A stretch of 64,000 nt of DNA from Desulfolutivibrio sulfodismutans DSM 3696 (lineage in GTDB: Bacteria; Desulfobacterota; Desulfovibrionia; Desulfovibrionales; Desulfovibrionaceae): the NCBI RefSeq assembly GCF_013376455.1, contig NZ_CP045504.1, forward strand, positions 4,237,001 to 4,301,000. Reading direction: 5' to 3'. Within the stretch, counting starts at the first letter, position 1, and every line of letters starts with the position of its first letter. Below are positions 27,634-36,154 of this stretch, in pieces. A model generated the notes under the pieces. The model saw nothing but the letters and a program-made list of their open reading frames with translations. It did not search any database and had not been told where the DNA came from. Position numbers and translations under genes: made by a program.

Positions 27634-28251
27634 ATGAATCGCGACCTTGCATGTAAAATTTTTGAAAAATCTTTTTTATTTTGCCGAGAACGTTACCCTG
27701 AAGAGATAGACTGGGCAAAAAATACCAATGCAAAAATTTTCAGAAACATGAAATCTAAACAGTTTTTATCAGAATATTGTTGGGTCGTCTACGCAAGCGG
27801 TTTCAAAGAATCCATACTAAGCAAATACTTCCCGTCAATTAAACTAGCATTTAAAAATTTCGACCTTGAATCTTTGTCTCGAATGAGAGGAATTTCCCGA
27901 GTTCTAAATGTTTTTAATAATGAAAAAAAAGCATCATGGTTTTTGAGCGGATCGAAGCTAATAGCAAATGAGGGATTTACGAGCTTCAAAAAAAGGTTAA
28001 AAAAAAACGGAATAGATGTATTGAAAGAGCTAGATGGAATTAGTGATGTAACAAAATTCCATTTAGCAAAAAATATTGGCCTAGTCGACACAGAAAAGCC
28101 AGACAGATGGATTGTTCGTATTTCTGAAATGTGCAACTCCACAACGGAAGAGCTATTTGAAATGTTATGCAAATCTTATAATCTTTCTCGCCATGTCGTT
28201 GACGTTGTGCTCTGGAGATATGCTTCCCAAAACAGTATTGAACACTTTTGA
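27634..28251 (+). CDS. HhH-GPD-like DNA glycosylase-related protein
   Basis: A 205-residue AT-rich gene. The segment LDGISDVTKFHLAKNIGLVD followed by TEKPDRWIVRISE corresponds to the helix-hairpin-helix and GPD loop of base-excision glycosylases (L-x-G-I-x-x-x-T-A/K-x-x-A-K-N-x-G-x-x-x-x-KPD), the Asp of KPD being the usual catalytic position. The rest is helical, as in the superfamily. ATG 27634 is preceded by TTGAGGAC. It would excise damaged or modified bases, which on a defence island could also mean phage-modified bases (speculation). Superfamily call is moderate; substrate unknown. Confidence 0.5.
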   Translation: MNRDLACKIFEKSFLFCRERYPEEIDWAKNTNAKIFRNMKSKQFLSEYCWVVYASGFKESILSKYFPSIKLAFKNFDLESLSRMRGISRVLNVFNNEKKASWFLSGSKLIANEGFTSFKKRLKKNGIDVLKELDGISDVTKFHLAKNIGLVDTEKPDRWIVRISEMCNSTTEELFEMLCKSYNLSRHVVDVVLWRYASQNSIEHF

Positions 28252-28509
28252 ATCAATTAGCAATGGTGTAGATTCATACATCCTCTATGATAATGTTTGG
28301 CCTGCGATAATACTTAGAAAAAAAACAATACAATCTAAACAATCTAATATGCTTAAAAAAGCAATAGCCTTTCAGGCGTCAACAGAGGTGGTTATCTTGG
28401 AAAGACTAGCAAGTATCCGGCTAATAATTTAAAATTATTCACATCGATGATTGCAAAAACTCAAAAAAATTCCTTCTAAAGTTTTTAATATTGTTAGCTA
28501 TAACACATC
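28246..28509 (+). pseudogene. C-terminal remnant of a second GIY-YIG gene copy
   Basis: Translated in shifting frames this region mirrors the C-terminus of the GIY-YIG gene at 20642-21329: SISNG against SITNG; VWPAIIL against VESAIIC; SGVNRGGYLGKTSKYPANN against SGLDRGGYIGRISKYPASS; IIHIDDCKN against IIHINDPAN; and IPSKVFNIVSY against IPPEVFKIVRY. At least two frameshifts are needed and no nuclease domain remains. It starts at the end of the glycosylase-like gene. It explains most of the otherwise empty 28252-28594 interval. Confidence 0.65.
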
Positions 28510-28594
28510 TACAGTCACTATTTAGTCCCTCTAAAAAAATCCTGGGTTTCATCACACAAAAAGATGCATTACTTCTAAATATTGATTGTGAAAA

Positions 28595-28921
28595 TTAGAT
28601 GTCATATGAAATGTGAAAATATATTTGCTCTTCTTGGTCTGAGTAAACAAGGATCAATTCTTTCTCCCCTTGAAAAAAATATAGCTTGAATTCTTCTTCT
28701 GGGTCATCATGTGCATCACTCTTGAATATAAAACTATTTCCAATCTGCTTTATGACGACTTCAAATGTTTCGTCAGCATTTTTAAGCGAAAAGCGCAAAG
28801 ATTTATGCCTAGCGTTTTTGTTTGTCGAGCCATCTACAATAGTGTATTTATATAGCTCGTTGTCTTCGATGTTTCCCCAAAAGCAAACTATATCTTCTAC
28901 GTCTATTTCTGAAATATTCAT
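28595..28921 (-). CDS. Hypothetical protein
   Basis: A 108-residue acidic AT-rich gene, predicted mainly beta-strand: VCFWGNIEDNELYKYTIVDG, then a Lys-rich turn, then FIFKSDAHDDPEEEFKLYFF and LILVYSDQEEQIYF. I do not recognise the family. The strongly acidic, small, beta-rich character would fit an inhibitor or immunity-like protein but nothing proves it. It lies downstream of, and on the same strand as, the PD-(D/E)XK-like gene. Confidence 0.5.
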   Translation of the reverse strand: MNISEIDVEDIVCFWGNIEDNELYKYTIVDGSTNKNARHKSLRFSLKNADETFEVVIKQIGNSFIFKSDAHDDPEEEFKLYFFQGEKELILVYSDQEEQIYFHISYDI

Positions 28922-28991
28922 ATACGTATTCTCATCGTAATATCCAATACGCCAGGGCGATTATAATAATTCAAACGCGCACAAGTACAAA

Positions 28992-29480
28992 TTATACAAA
29001 TTCACATTTTAATTTTCGTCCTAACTGTCTCCGTTTAACATGATCATAAACGAAAGACACCCTGTCAAAGTTGACAATTTGCATTTTTGACAACTTTATT
29101 GTGACAAAATTATCGTTAGAGAAATACGATAATAAATCTCTTGTAGTGCCAAGGCATTTTTTCGCATGAGAAACGCTGCAACTTGGAACAACAAGGAATG
29201 CCTTTATTGTTATACCATTATTTGAATTCTCTCTTATAAATTTCATCAAGCTTGATATAGACTTAAATATTGTATTATTGTTCACTGTTGCCTCTATTTC
29301 ATAAACAAACTTGCATTTATTTTTTCTTGCAACAATATCTGGATAAAATGACTGATTCTTCGAGCTTTTATCTTTACATCTACATGTGACGTGGTCGTTG
29401 TCGAAGTCATAATGATTCAATATCGTTACAAGTCTGTTTGAAATTGTTCTTTGACTGGCAATTGTCTTCCTTTCCATCAT
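28992..29480 (-). CDS. Hypothetical protein with possible PD-(D/E)XK-like core
   Basis: A 162-residue AT-rich gene. After an N-terminal helix (TISNRLVTILNHYDF) comes a short Cys pair, then FYPDIVARKNKCKFVYEIEA, whose PD...ExE spacing resembles a restriction-endonuclease-like core in which Lys is replaced by Glu, and a helix-strand alternation (ITIKAFLVVPSCS). The core could be inactive or simply coincidental. It has a strong AGGAGGAGGG before ATGATGG. It diverges from the tandem AAA ATPase gene, so the gap 29481-29619 likely carries promoters for both. Confidence 0.5.
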   Translation of the reverse strand: MMERKTIASQRTISNRLVTILNHYDFDNDHVTCRCKDKSSKNQSFYPDIVARKNKCKFVYEIEATVNNNTIFKSISSLMKFIRENSNNGITIKAFLVVPSCSVSHAKKCLGTTRDLLSYFSNDNFVTIKLSKMQIVNFDRVSFVYDHVKRRQLGRKLKCEFV

Positions 29481-29619
29481 TCCCTCCTCCTGAGCTAATT
29501 ATCGTGTGGGACAAGTACTGTTGAGCAAAAATATAATCTTCGCTTTGTATTCCGCAAAATGGAACGATCCCATCCTACCCTCCCTCCGAAGTCACCACAG
29601 AACCCTTCGGAGACCCGCC

Positions 29620-31659
29620 ATGTCCACCTATTCCACACGCCTCGTCGTCGGCTACATCCATAACCTTCTCGCCAAGACATCCAGAACCTCGCCCATGGCC
29701 CGCAACCTCGTCTCATGGCTGGACGGGAATCTCGAATCCCTGGGCATCGCCCCGGGCTTCGACTGGGAAGAGGCTATCGATCGAAGAAACACACTATCTG
29801 CAAAGAATTGGCAAGCATTTTATGATACGGTGGCACGCCGCCGCAACCAACTGCGGACCAAACCGGACCGCCTCTGGCTGAACCTTCGCGAACTCGCCGC
29901 TGAAACGCATCTTGACGACCTGGAATTCCAGATTCTGGAATTGCTGCTTCTCAAAAGAAAGGACGATTACGGCATAGCGTGTCTGCTGGAAGCCAACGAC
30001 GACACGGGACCGTTTTACATGCCGAAATTCATCGCCTCACTCCTCGGCGTATCAATGCAAAACGTACAGCGCGCCCTGAGTCCGACGGCCCGGCTTCTGA
30101 CCACAGGACTCGTGACCGACGACGGCTCATATTCCGGATGGACGCACGAGATGCCAAGCTACCTCGTCGCTGGTCTGTTGCCGCCCAATACCGGGATGAA
30201 AGACCTGCGAACCTCCATCCTCGGCCCGAAAGAGACCACCGAGCTAGGCTGGGACGACTACGAGCATATCGCCAGGGATCGCGACCTCGTCGGTTCCGTG
30301 CTCAGCGGGGCAATGAAAGAGCGTGCCCGGGGAGTGAATATCCTGATCCATGGCCCCACCGGGACCGGGAAAACCGAATTCTGCCGTATGATCGCCAAGC
30401 GGTTGCGCTATCCCCTGCACAGCCTGGGAAACAAGGCGATGCCTCAGAGGTTCAGAGAAAGCGGGGACCGCTGCTCGCAATTGCAGCTTGCCCTAAAAAT
30501 CGCCCAGGCCGGGACGCTGCTGCTCTTCGACGAGATGGAGGACATCCTGGATGCGGGCGAGGGCCTGGCGCAGCTTCTTGGGCATGGCCGGATGAAGATG
30601 GACAAATCCAAAGCCAACGCGACCCTGGAGAACAACGCCCTGCCGGTCCTGTGGACCAGCAACAACATCGAGGCCTTTGACGAGGCGTTTTTGCGCCGCA
30701 TGACCATGGTAGTGGAGATCGGCCCCCCGCCCGCGAAGGTGCGGGAGCGCATCCTGCGCCGGTCGCTCGGACGGCACAACCTCTCGCTCGGCGACGCCGA
30801 CATCGCCACCCTGGCCAAGAGCTACCCCGCAGCCCCGGCCCTGGTGGTCAATGCGGTCAAGGCCGCCAGCCTGGCAGGAGGCAAGACCATGTCGGACATC
30901 CGCCACCTCCTGGGACTTTCGCTCAAGGCTGTCCATGGCAAACCGCCCATTGTGGTCGCCACAGGACTGCCGGAGTTCTCCATGGATCTGATCCACCCTG
31001 ATGCCGATCTGGTCACGATCACCGAACGCCTGGCGAAGCACGGGGAAGGAAGCTTCTCTCTTCTTCTCTACGGCCCTCCGGGGACCGGCAAGAGTTTCTA
31101 TCTGCGGCACCTCGCGGACAGAATGGGCATGGAGGTGCTGCTCAAGCGGGCCTCGGACCTGAAAAGCAAGTACGTGGGCGAGACGGAGCAAAACATCGCC
31201 AGGGCCTTCACAGAGGCCAGGGATACGGGGGCTTTTCTCATCTTCGACGAGGCGGACTCGCTCCTTTTTACACGGGGCATGGCGCATCGGTCCTGGGAGA
31301 TTTCCGAGGTCAACGAGATGCTGACCTGGATGGAGCAACACCCGCTTCCGTTCGGTTGCACCACCAACCTGCTGGACATCGTGGACGATGCCGCCATGCG
31401 GCGCTTTCTGTTCAAGGTGAAGTTCCATCATCTCCCCAGGGCCAAGGTGGCCGCAGCCTTTCGCCATTACTTCGGGATGGACCCCGATGGCTGCATTGCC
31501 CTGGACAACCTGACGGCCGGGGATTTCGCCGTGGTCAGCCGCAAGGCCGCGCTACTCGGCAAATCACGGGACGCCAAGGCGCTCATGGAGCTTTTGGGGC
31601 AGGAAAGCCGGGCCAAGCCAGGGGCCGGTAAAAGAAAAACAGGGTTTACGGTCTCGTGA
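29620..31659 (+). CDS. Tandem AAA ATPase
   Basis: A 679-residue protein with an N-terminal helical region (1-220) and two AAA modules. Module one: Walker A GPTGTGKTEFCR (~243), Walker B TLLLFDEMEDIL (~298), sensor VLWTSNNIEAFDEAFLRR. Module two: Walker A YGPPGTGKSFYLR (~482), GETEQNIARAF, Walker B AFLIFDEADSLL (~537), sensor CTTNLLD. The double module resembles Cdc48/FtsH-type unfoldases without protease or membrane segments. ATG 29620 follows CGGAGA. The gene is GC-rich, matching the WYL/PcfJ-like genes rather than its AT-rich neighbours. Substrate unknown; protein remodelling in defence or conjugation is possible. Confidence 0.75.
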   Translation: MSTYSTRLVVGYIHNLLAKTSRTSPMARNLVSWLDGNLESLGIAPGFDWEEAIDRRNTLSAKNWQAFYDTVARRRNQLRTKPDRLWLNLRELAAETHLDDLEFQILELLLLKRKDDYGIACLLEANDDTGPFYMPKFIASLLGVSMQNVQRALSPTARLLTTGLVTDDGSYSGWTHEMPSYLVAGLLPPNTGMKDLRTSILGPKETTELGWDDYEHIARDRDLVGSVLSGAMKERARGVNILIHGPTGTGKTEFCRMIAKRLRYPLHSLGNKAMPQRFRESGDRCSQLQLALKIAQAGTLLLFDEMEDILDAGEGLAQLLGHGRMKMDKSKANATLENNALPVLWTSNNIEAFDEAFLRRMTMVVEIGPPPAKVRERILRRSLGRHNLSLGDADIATLAKSYPAAPALVVNAVKAASLAGGKTMSDIRHLLGLSLKAVHGKPPIVVATGLPEFSMDLIHPDADLVTITERLAKHGEGSFSLLLYGPPGTGKSFYLRHLADRMGMEVLLKRASDLKSKYVGETEQNIARAFTEARDTGAFLIFDEADSLLFTRGMAHRSWEISEVNEMLTWMEQHPLPFGCTTNLLDIVDDAAMRRFLFKVKFHHLPRAKVAAAFRHYFGMDPDGCIALDNLTAGDFAVVSRKAALLGKSRDAKALMELLGQESRAKPGAGKRKTGFTVS

Positions 31660-31700
31660 AATGCGGCCGTCAGCTATTCAGTTATAAAAATAATGTCGTA

Positions 31701-32093
31701 TCATGTTACGCGCTCGAAATAAGCACAACCAATTCTTCCTTCCCCATCTTTATCCTCATAAAAAGAGTATGTTGCGCCATTGAAATCTTTTGATTTATAT
31801 ATATTCCCAATAACAAAATGGCTACAACATGCTATAAAAGCATTTTTCTCCTCATCCCATCGTCCAATATATCTTAATTGTCTTTCACATGGCCTAACCA
31901 TGAACAAACAAGAATCTAATTTTGGTGAAAAAAAACGTATGATGGAGTGCAACTTTCGCGCATTAACCCGTTTCCAAACATAGCCAAGATATATTAGCAG
32001 CAAATGGAACACCCATTCCCTTGAAAAACCCTCTTGGTGGCGTAATTTTTTCATTAAGTTTTCTCGATGTGTTGTATTAAAATCTGTAACCAC
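31701..32093 (-). CDS. Hypothetical protein
   Basis: A 130-residue AT-rich gene. The segment SREWVFHLLLIYLGYVWKRV is hydrophobic but probably a buried helix rather than a membrane span. Later segments are Cys- and aromatic-rich (CERQLRYIGRWDEEKNAF, IACCSHFVIGNIY). No family recognised. The start is uncertain (GTG at 32093 or ATG at 32054). It follows the FtsZ-C-like gene by about 30 bases on the same strand and probably shares its transcript. Convergent to the tandem AAA gene. Confidence 0.45.
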   Translation of the reverse strand: MVTDFNTTHRENLMKKLRHQEGFSREWVFHLLLIYLGYVWKRVNARKLHSIIRFFSPKLDSCLFMVRPCERQLRYIGRWDEEKNAFIACCSHFVIGNIYKSKDFNGATYSFYEDKDGEGRIGCAYFERVT

Positions 32094-32121
32094 AATAAGG
32101 CAAATACTATTGCCATATAAT

Positions 32122-33078
32122 TCAAGAATTGACGATAATCGTCAATTCAAACGTATTAATTGATGCAGGCAAAAGATTGCCTGCTGCGAAAAGAATTTCC
32201 GCCTGCGTCGCAATATTTTCTAATTGTGTTATTACATAGTCAGTTATCTTAATCAACTCTGGAGAGTCCTCATCGAAAGACATCACGATAAACAACCTCG
32301 GAGAATTAGCGATGAGATCGTAATGCATTGTTATAAAATTCATAAAATTATTGTAATACTCACTTAGTTCACATGAAAAGCTCAGGCAGGCAGAAACATT
32401 ATTTGCGATAACTCGAGATAAATCTTCCACATCGATGCATATTAGCCCTCTCATTAAAATGGCAGCAGATATTCGGTCCAGGGCCATATATCTTTCATGC
32501 GCATTTTCCTGGTTTATAAATGCTAAAAATCCTAAATAATTGATATTACGGTTAGCCCTTTGCATCACTTGTGCGCATTGCAAGCTGTCTGCAATACCAA
32601 CAACCAACCGTGACTTGATATGATTGCCAAGGATTGCAGCTATTTCGTCGTTGTATATGCAATGAGAGAATTCTATAAAAACAATTTCAAACTCACCAAG
32701 ATTTAATGGAATTTTGCTTGCCATTGCATCATGATAACGCATGGATGTTTTTCCAATCTCGAATTTGTCAAAAAAGTTCCAATCAACAAGCCATTGACGC
32801 CCAGTTTCTGAGTATTTCGATTCATATTTATACTGTGAAATCAGGCTAGAATTGGTAGAAAATAAATCTTCATTACTATTTTGAAAAACATCATCTAATA
32901 TATTTACCCCGATAAGGCCAACTTTTCCATATGCCAGTGCTGTTCGTCCAAATCCAATATGGATAGCCAACTTGTCCGTACCTACGTATTGGTCATGCTT
33001 GTCAATATCAGCCAATATAAACCGGGACGTCATGGTGTTTAATACAAACTGTTTATGAAAATAATACATTTCTGACAT
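32122..33078 (-). CDS. Uncharacterised protein with FtsZ-C/tubulin-like C-terminal half
   Basis: A 318-residue AT-rich gene. The C-terminal ~150 residues read like the second half of FtsZ: SRLVVGIADSL (end of the GTPase strand), a linking helix, GLICIDVEDLSRVIANNVSA (compare INVDFADVRTVM), then RLFIVMSFDEDSPEL with a closing helix and EILFAAGNLLPASINTFELT (compare IIFGAVIDE...IRVTVIATG). The N-terminal half lacks the tubulin GTP signature GGGTGTG; at that place it has FIEFSHCIYNDEIAAI. It may be a non-GTPase member of the fold or a remote look-alike. ATG 33078 follows AAAAGGA. Upstream by 50 bases is the 33128-33673 gene, so the two form an operon. Confidence 0.5.
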   Translation of the reverse strand: MSEMYYFHKQFVLNTMTSRFILADIDKHDQYVGTDKLAIHIGFGRTALAYGKVGLIGVNILDDVFQNSNEDLFSTNSSLISQYKYESKYSETGRQWLVDWNFFDKFEIGKTSMRYHDAMASKIPLNLGEFEIVFIEFSHCIYNDEIAAILGNHIKSRLVVGIADSLQCAQVMQRANRNINYLGFLAFINQENAHERYMALDRISAAILMRGLICIDVEDLSRVIANNVSACLSFSCELSEYYNNFMNFITMHYDLIANSPRLFIVMSFDEDSPELIKITDYVITQLENIATQAEILFAAGNLLPASINTFELTIIVNS

Positions 33079-33127
33079 TACATTCATCCTTTTGACTTCG
33101 TGTTTTCAATGTTGTTATGTGCAAAAG

Positions 33128-33673
33128 TCAAAGAACAAGAATTTTACATGCCTTTTCGGCTATGAACTTATGCAACTCTTTTAATATATTAACTACTTGC
33201 GACACATCGAAATCTTCGAATGTTTCTGCATAAATTATATCATTATTAAGGAAATGTGCCCTGGGTAAGATGTTCTTATTTAAAGCATGACACAAGCGTA
33301 CTCTTTCTTGTAGAATCATTTTTTTAAACTTTTTGTCTAGTTCGCAATACAAGACAGCAAAAAAAATGCTATTATTCCACATAAAACTAGAGAAGGTAAA
33401 GTCGACAACTATTTTTCTAATACTTTCTTTTTTTAAAACACTGTCTGTCGATGAATTTTTTGTTTGCAAAGAGTCTTTATTTTCATACACAATTTCACAG
33501 TGATAATAACATCCACCTCCCCCCCAATTTTTTAGATATGGAGAAGATAAAATTTCTGAAGAGTTAAAAAGGTGTTCAGCCAACTTCGTCGTAGAGGAAC
33601 CCGCGGCATTACGAGCCTTTATTGCTTCCGATAGTTGCACAAATTCTGTTTTGAAATCTAGATCTTGAATCAT
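33128..33673 (-). CDS. Hypothetical protein
   Basis: A 181-residue AT-rich gene, first of a three-gene minus-strand unit with the FtsZ-C-like gene and the 31701-32093 gene. It contains a Gly-rich turn SPYLKNWGGGGCYYHCEIVY and a central beta region (IRKIVVDFTFSSFMWNNSIF). I see no known domain. The run of small AT-rich genes encoded together and bordered by an IS3-family element suggests a transferred cassette; protein function cannot be assigned. Confidence 0.5.
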   Translation of the reverse strand: MIQDLDFKTEFVQLSEAIKARNAAGSSTTKLAEHLFNSSEILSSPYLKNWGGGGCYYHCEIVYENKDSLQTKNSSTDSVLKKESIRKIVVDFTFSSFMWNNSIFFAVLYCELDKKFKKMILQERVRLCHALNKNILPRAHFLNNDIIYAETFEDFDVSQVVNILKELHKFIAEKACKILVL

Positions 33674-33872
33674 AGATCGAATCCCTTAGATACCAGATAG
33701 TTAAACTTATTCCAACCGTTTGCAAGCAATCTTGAGCGCTAGTCTATTAAGTTTAGATTCCAGAATCAGGAATAATCACATTTATCCCAGGCCTATGGCT
33801 GTGCATTCAAGGCCGACTATTTTGGCGAGGCGTGTAGCGGTCCAGGGTTTCTTGGACAGTTTCTGGTCTAAT

Positions 33873-34763
33873 TCAGGCCGCCTTGCCCATGGCTGAAAGG
33901 AGTTTCTCCCGGTACTGCTCCGGGGTCCTGTAGCCGTGCCGCCCGACCCTCCAGCGGGTGGTGTAGGTCTCCTTGAAGGATTGTAGGCCTTGGCGCAGAT
34001 CCTCGACGGTCTGAAAGCCACGCACCCAGAGCAGGTTTTCTTTGAGGATGCGCACGAACCGCTCGGCGATGCCGTTTCCCTGGGGTTCGCGTACGTAGGA
34101 TGGCGAGTCCTTGATCCCCAGAAAGGCGATTTCCCGTTGGAAGTCCTCCGAGATGAACTGGCTGCCGTGGTCATGGCGCAGGGTCAGCCCGTCCGCCACA
34201 TCCTTGCCGAACGCGCCAAAATTGCGGCGCACGCCTTGCCGGATCGGCTCCAGGGCTTCGAGCCTGGTCCCGCGCTTGGCGGCATGGATTCCGACCAGCT
34301 CCAGCGAGCAATGATCAATAGCGAAAAATATCGAGGCGTTTCCTTCCGAGAGGGTCATGGTCGTGGTCATGTCCGTGCCCCACATCTCGTCCACGCGCTC
34401 GGTTCTGATCGTCCCGTTGTGCGCCTTCGGGCCATGAGGTCTGCCGGGGCGCTTGACCGCCAGCAGGCCGTTCTCGCGCATCAGGCGTAGAGTACGCTCC
34501 TTGGAGGTGCGGACGTCCTTGTCGCGCAGCATAGCCCAGACCTTGCGGTAGCCCTCGCCGGTGAACGGGCTTTCCGTGAGGACACCCTTGATCACTTCCA
34601 CCAGCTCGGCGTCGGTGTGAAAACCACAAGGACCGCGACGCCTGGGTTCCATGCGTGAGGGCTGACGTCGCCAGTACACCGTTGAACGGGCCATATCCCA
34701 GATGCGACAGACCCTGGCCACGCCGAAAGGCTTACCGGTGAAGGCGGAAGAGGTACGGCTCAC
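33873..34763 (-). CDS. IS3-family transposase OrfB (DDE integrase domain)
   Basis: A 296-residue IS3-type OrfB. An N-terminal HTH_21-like region (FTGEGYRKVWAMLR, then TSKERTLRLMRENGLL) precedes the catalytic core with EMWGTDMTTTMT (first Asp), LRHDHGSQFISEDF (second Asp) and REPQGNGIAERFVRILKENL (Glu). The reading frame opens with GTG overlapping the OrfA stop (GTGA), giving coupled translation or a frameshifted fusion as usual for IS3. Intact by inspection. Confidence 0.9.
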   Translation of the reverse strand: MSRTSSAFTGKPFGVARVCRIWDMARSTVYWRRQPSRMEPRRRGPCGFHTDAELVEVIKGVLTESPFTGEGYRKVWAMLRDKDVRTSKERTLRLMRENGLLAVKRPGRPHGPKAHNGTIRTERVDEMWGTDMTTTMTLSEGNASIFFAIDHCSLELVGIHAAKRGTRLEALEPIRQGVRRNFGAFGKDVADGLTLRHDHGSQFISEDFQREIAFLGIKDSPSYVREPQGNGIAERFVRILKENLLWVRGFQTVEDLRQGLQSFKETYTTRWRVGRHGYRTPEQYREKLLSAMGKAA

Positions 34764-35080
34764 TTCCTCAACCGCCTGTGGGCCAAAGGGCGGTTCTGCT
34801 CCATGCGGGTGATCTTCTCCCGCAACAGCTCGATCTCCATGGCCTGTTCGCCGATCTTGGACTGGAGCCGGTCCACCTCGACGCTTTCCCTGGCGGGACG
34901 AGGTTTCAGCCCGGATTCACCGCCCTCAAGGAACGTGTCGCGCCATTCGCTGAGTTCCGCCGCCGTGACCCCAAGCTCCCGACTGACGTGTTCCAGGTCT
35001 TCGCCACGAAGAAGCCTGAGAACCACCTGCGCCTTGTGCTTGGCCCAATACCGCTTCCGACCCGTCGACTCGCTGCCCAT
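34760..35080 (-). CDS. IS3-family transposase OrfA (HTH)
   Basis: A 106-residue DNA-binding subunit: basic RKRYWAKHKAQVVLRLLRGE, then an HTH (VSRELGVTAAELSEWRDTFL) and a coiled-coil with leucine-zipper spacing (VDRLQSKIGEQAMEIELLRE). It binds the IS ends and pairs with OrfB. I chose ATG 35080, which has GGAGG upstream, rather than the ATG at 35107. Confidence 0.88.
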   Translation of the reverse strand: MGSESTGRKRYWAKHKAQVVLRLLRGEDLEHVSRELGVTAAELSEWRDTFLEGGESGLKPRPARESVEVDRLQSKIGEQAMEIELLREKITRMEQNRPLAHRRLRK

Positions 35081-35361
35081 CTGACACCTCCAGGACGTCC
35101 GTTCCATACGTCCAAGTTGGTGTCCAAGAAAACCCTAGGGCAATCCACTACGATGAAATTATTTCAAAGATCGACTACGCATTGACTTGTCTTTAATTGT
35201 CTCAAAAAAGTATTTTGTAATCAAGTAAATTTTTCGTTGTGCTGACTGATGTTGTTCAAATTATTTCAGCTATATATTATTGATTCGAGTTGAATGATAG
35301 TATCCGATCGTACGCCAGTTGAGGCGACACAAGGGAGAACATTTAGACAAGTAGGTGTAGT

Positions 35362-36081
35362 ATGGATGACTATCAGTCGTCAGAGATTTCAGAATTGGCA
35401 AAGGCTCTCATTAACGTGCAAAGAACAATCAAGCCAGCGGTGAAGGATGCCACCAATCCTTTTGTTCAAAATCGTTATGCAACGCTCAACAGTGTGATGG
35501 ATTCTTGCCGTGAAGCCCTGCTCGGCAACAGCATTTGGATGACGCAATTCCCGGTACCAGCCGAGCCTGGGTACCTGGGGCTGGTCACGAAGTTGACTCA
35601 TGCTGAATCCGGCCAATGGCAGTCTTCACTGGCCGTGGTGCCACTCCCTAAAGCAGACCCGCAGGGCATGGGCAGCGCCATGACCTATGCCAGGCGGTAC
35701 GCACTGAGCGCCATGCTGGGCATCGTCACGGATGACGATGATGGCGAAGATTCAAAAATACCCACGAAAACGGCCAGTCCTTCCAGAAGGCCGCAAAATG
35801 CCTCTCTGGCGCACAAAGACACATCGTGTGATGTACGCCCTGGTCAATCCGACAAAAACGCCTCAAACTCGAAGCCTGTCGTTCCGAACCCATTGTCTAA
35901 CCCATTGCCTACTCTGCCCAGGATCGACGGCATCACCTACCAGACCGTGTCCGCCCAGGATGGTCGGCCCTGTGTGGTAGCCACGGGCAATACGGCAGCA
36001 AAAAAAGAACTCCTCTCCGGGGCGGGTTTCAAGTGGAACCCGCAGCGCAAAATGTGGTGGATGTATGCCGATGTATCCTGA
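35362..36081 (+). CDS. ERF family single-strand annealing protein
   Basis: A 239-residue protein. The N-terminal ~130 residues match the ERF superfamily (ISELAKALINVQRTIKPAVK, NPFVQNRYATLNSVMDSCRE, GMGSAMTYARRYALSAMLGI and a D-rich tail), which anneals complementary single strands in phage-type recombination. The C-terminus is a Pro/Ser linker followed by a small domain reading LSGAGFKWNPQRKMWWMYAD, a pattern seen in other phage proteins. It heads a plus-strand run that continues with a PD-(D/E)XK nuclease, the natural exonuclease partner. A strong terminator-like hairpin lies between the two. Confidence 0.88.
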   Translation: MDDYQSSEISELAKALINVQRTIKPAVKDATNPFVQNRYATLNSVMDSCREALLGNSIWMTQFPVPAEPGYLGLVTKLTHAESGQWQSSLAVVPLPKADPQGMGSAMTYARRYALSAMLGIVTDDDDGEDSKIPTKTASPSRRPQNASLAHKDTSCDVRPGQSDKNASNSKPVVPNPLSNPLPTLPRIDGITYQTVSAQDGRPCVVATGNTAAKKELLSGAGFKWNPQRKMWWMYADVS

Positions 36082-36106
36082 TTTCACACCGAAAATCCGA
36101 ACGTAA

Positions 36107-36140
36107 GCGGGCTGCCCCAAAAGGGCAGCCCGCTTCGTTT
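36107..36140 (+). terminator. Terminator-like hairpin after ERF gene
   Basis: Perfect 11-bp stem GCGGGCTGCCC / GGGCAGCCCGC around CAAAA, followed by TTCGTTT. It sits only 15 bases before the next start, so it may attenuate rather than end transcription. Confidence 0.75.
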
Positions 36141-36154
36141 ATGGAGGCTACCCC

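Larger units (their letters stand above)
33835..35151. mobile_element. IS3-family insertion sequence
   Basis: About 1.3 kb with two overlapping minus-strand ORFs in IS3 arrangement. Imperfect terminal repeats are visible: TAGCGGTCCAGGGTTTCTTG at the left (33835 on) and, reading inward from the right end near 35150, TAGTGGATTGCCCTAGGG followed by TTTTCTTGGACA. Ends are approximate and no clean target duplication could be assigned. Confidence 0.8.
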
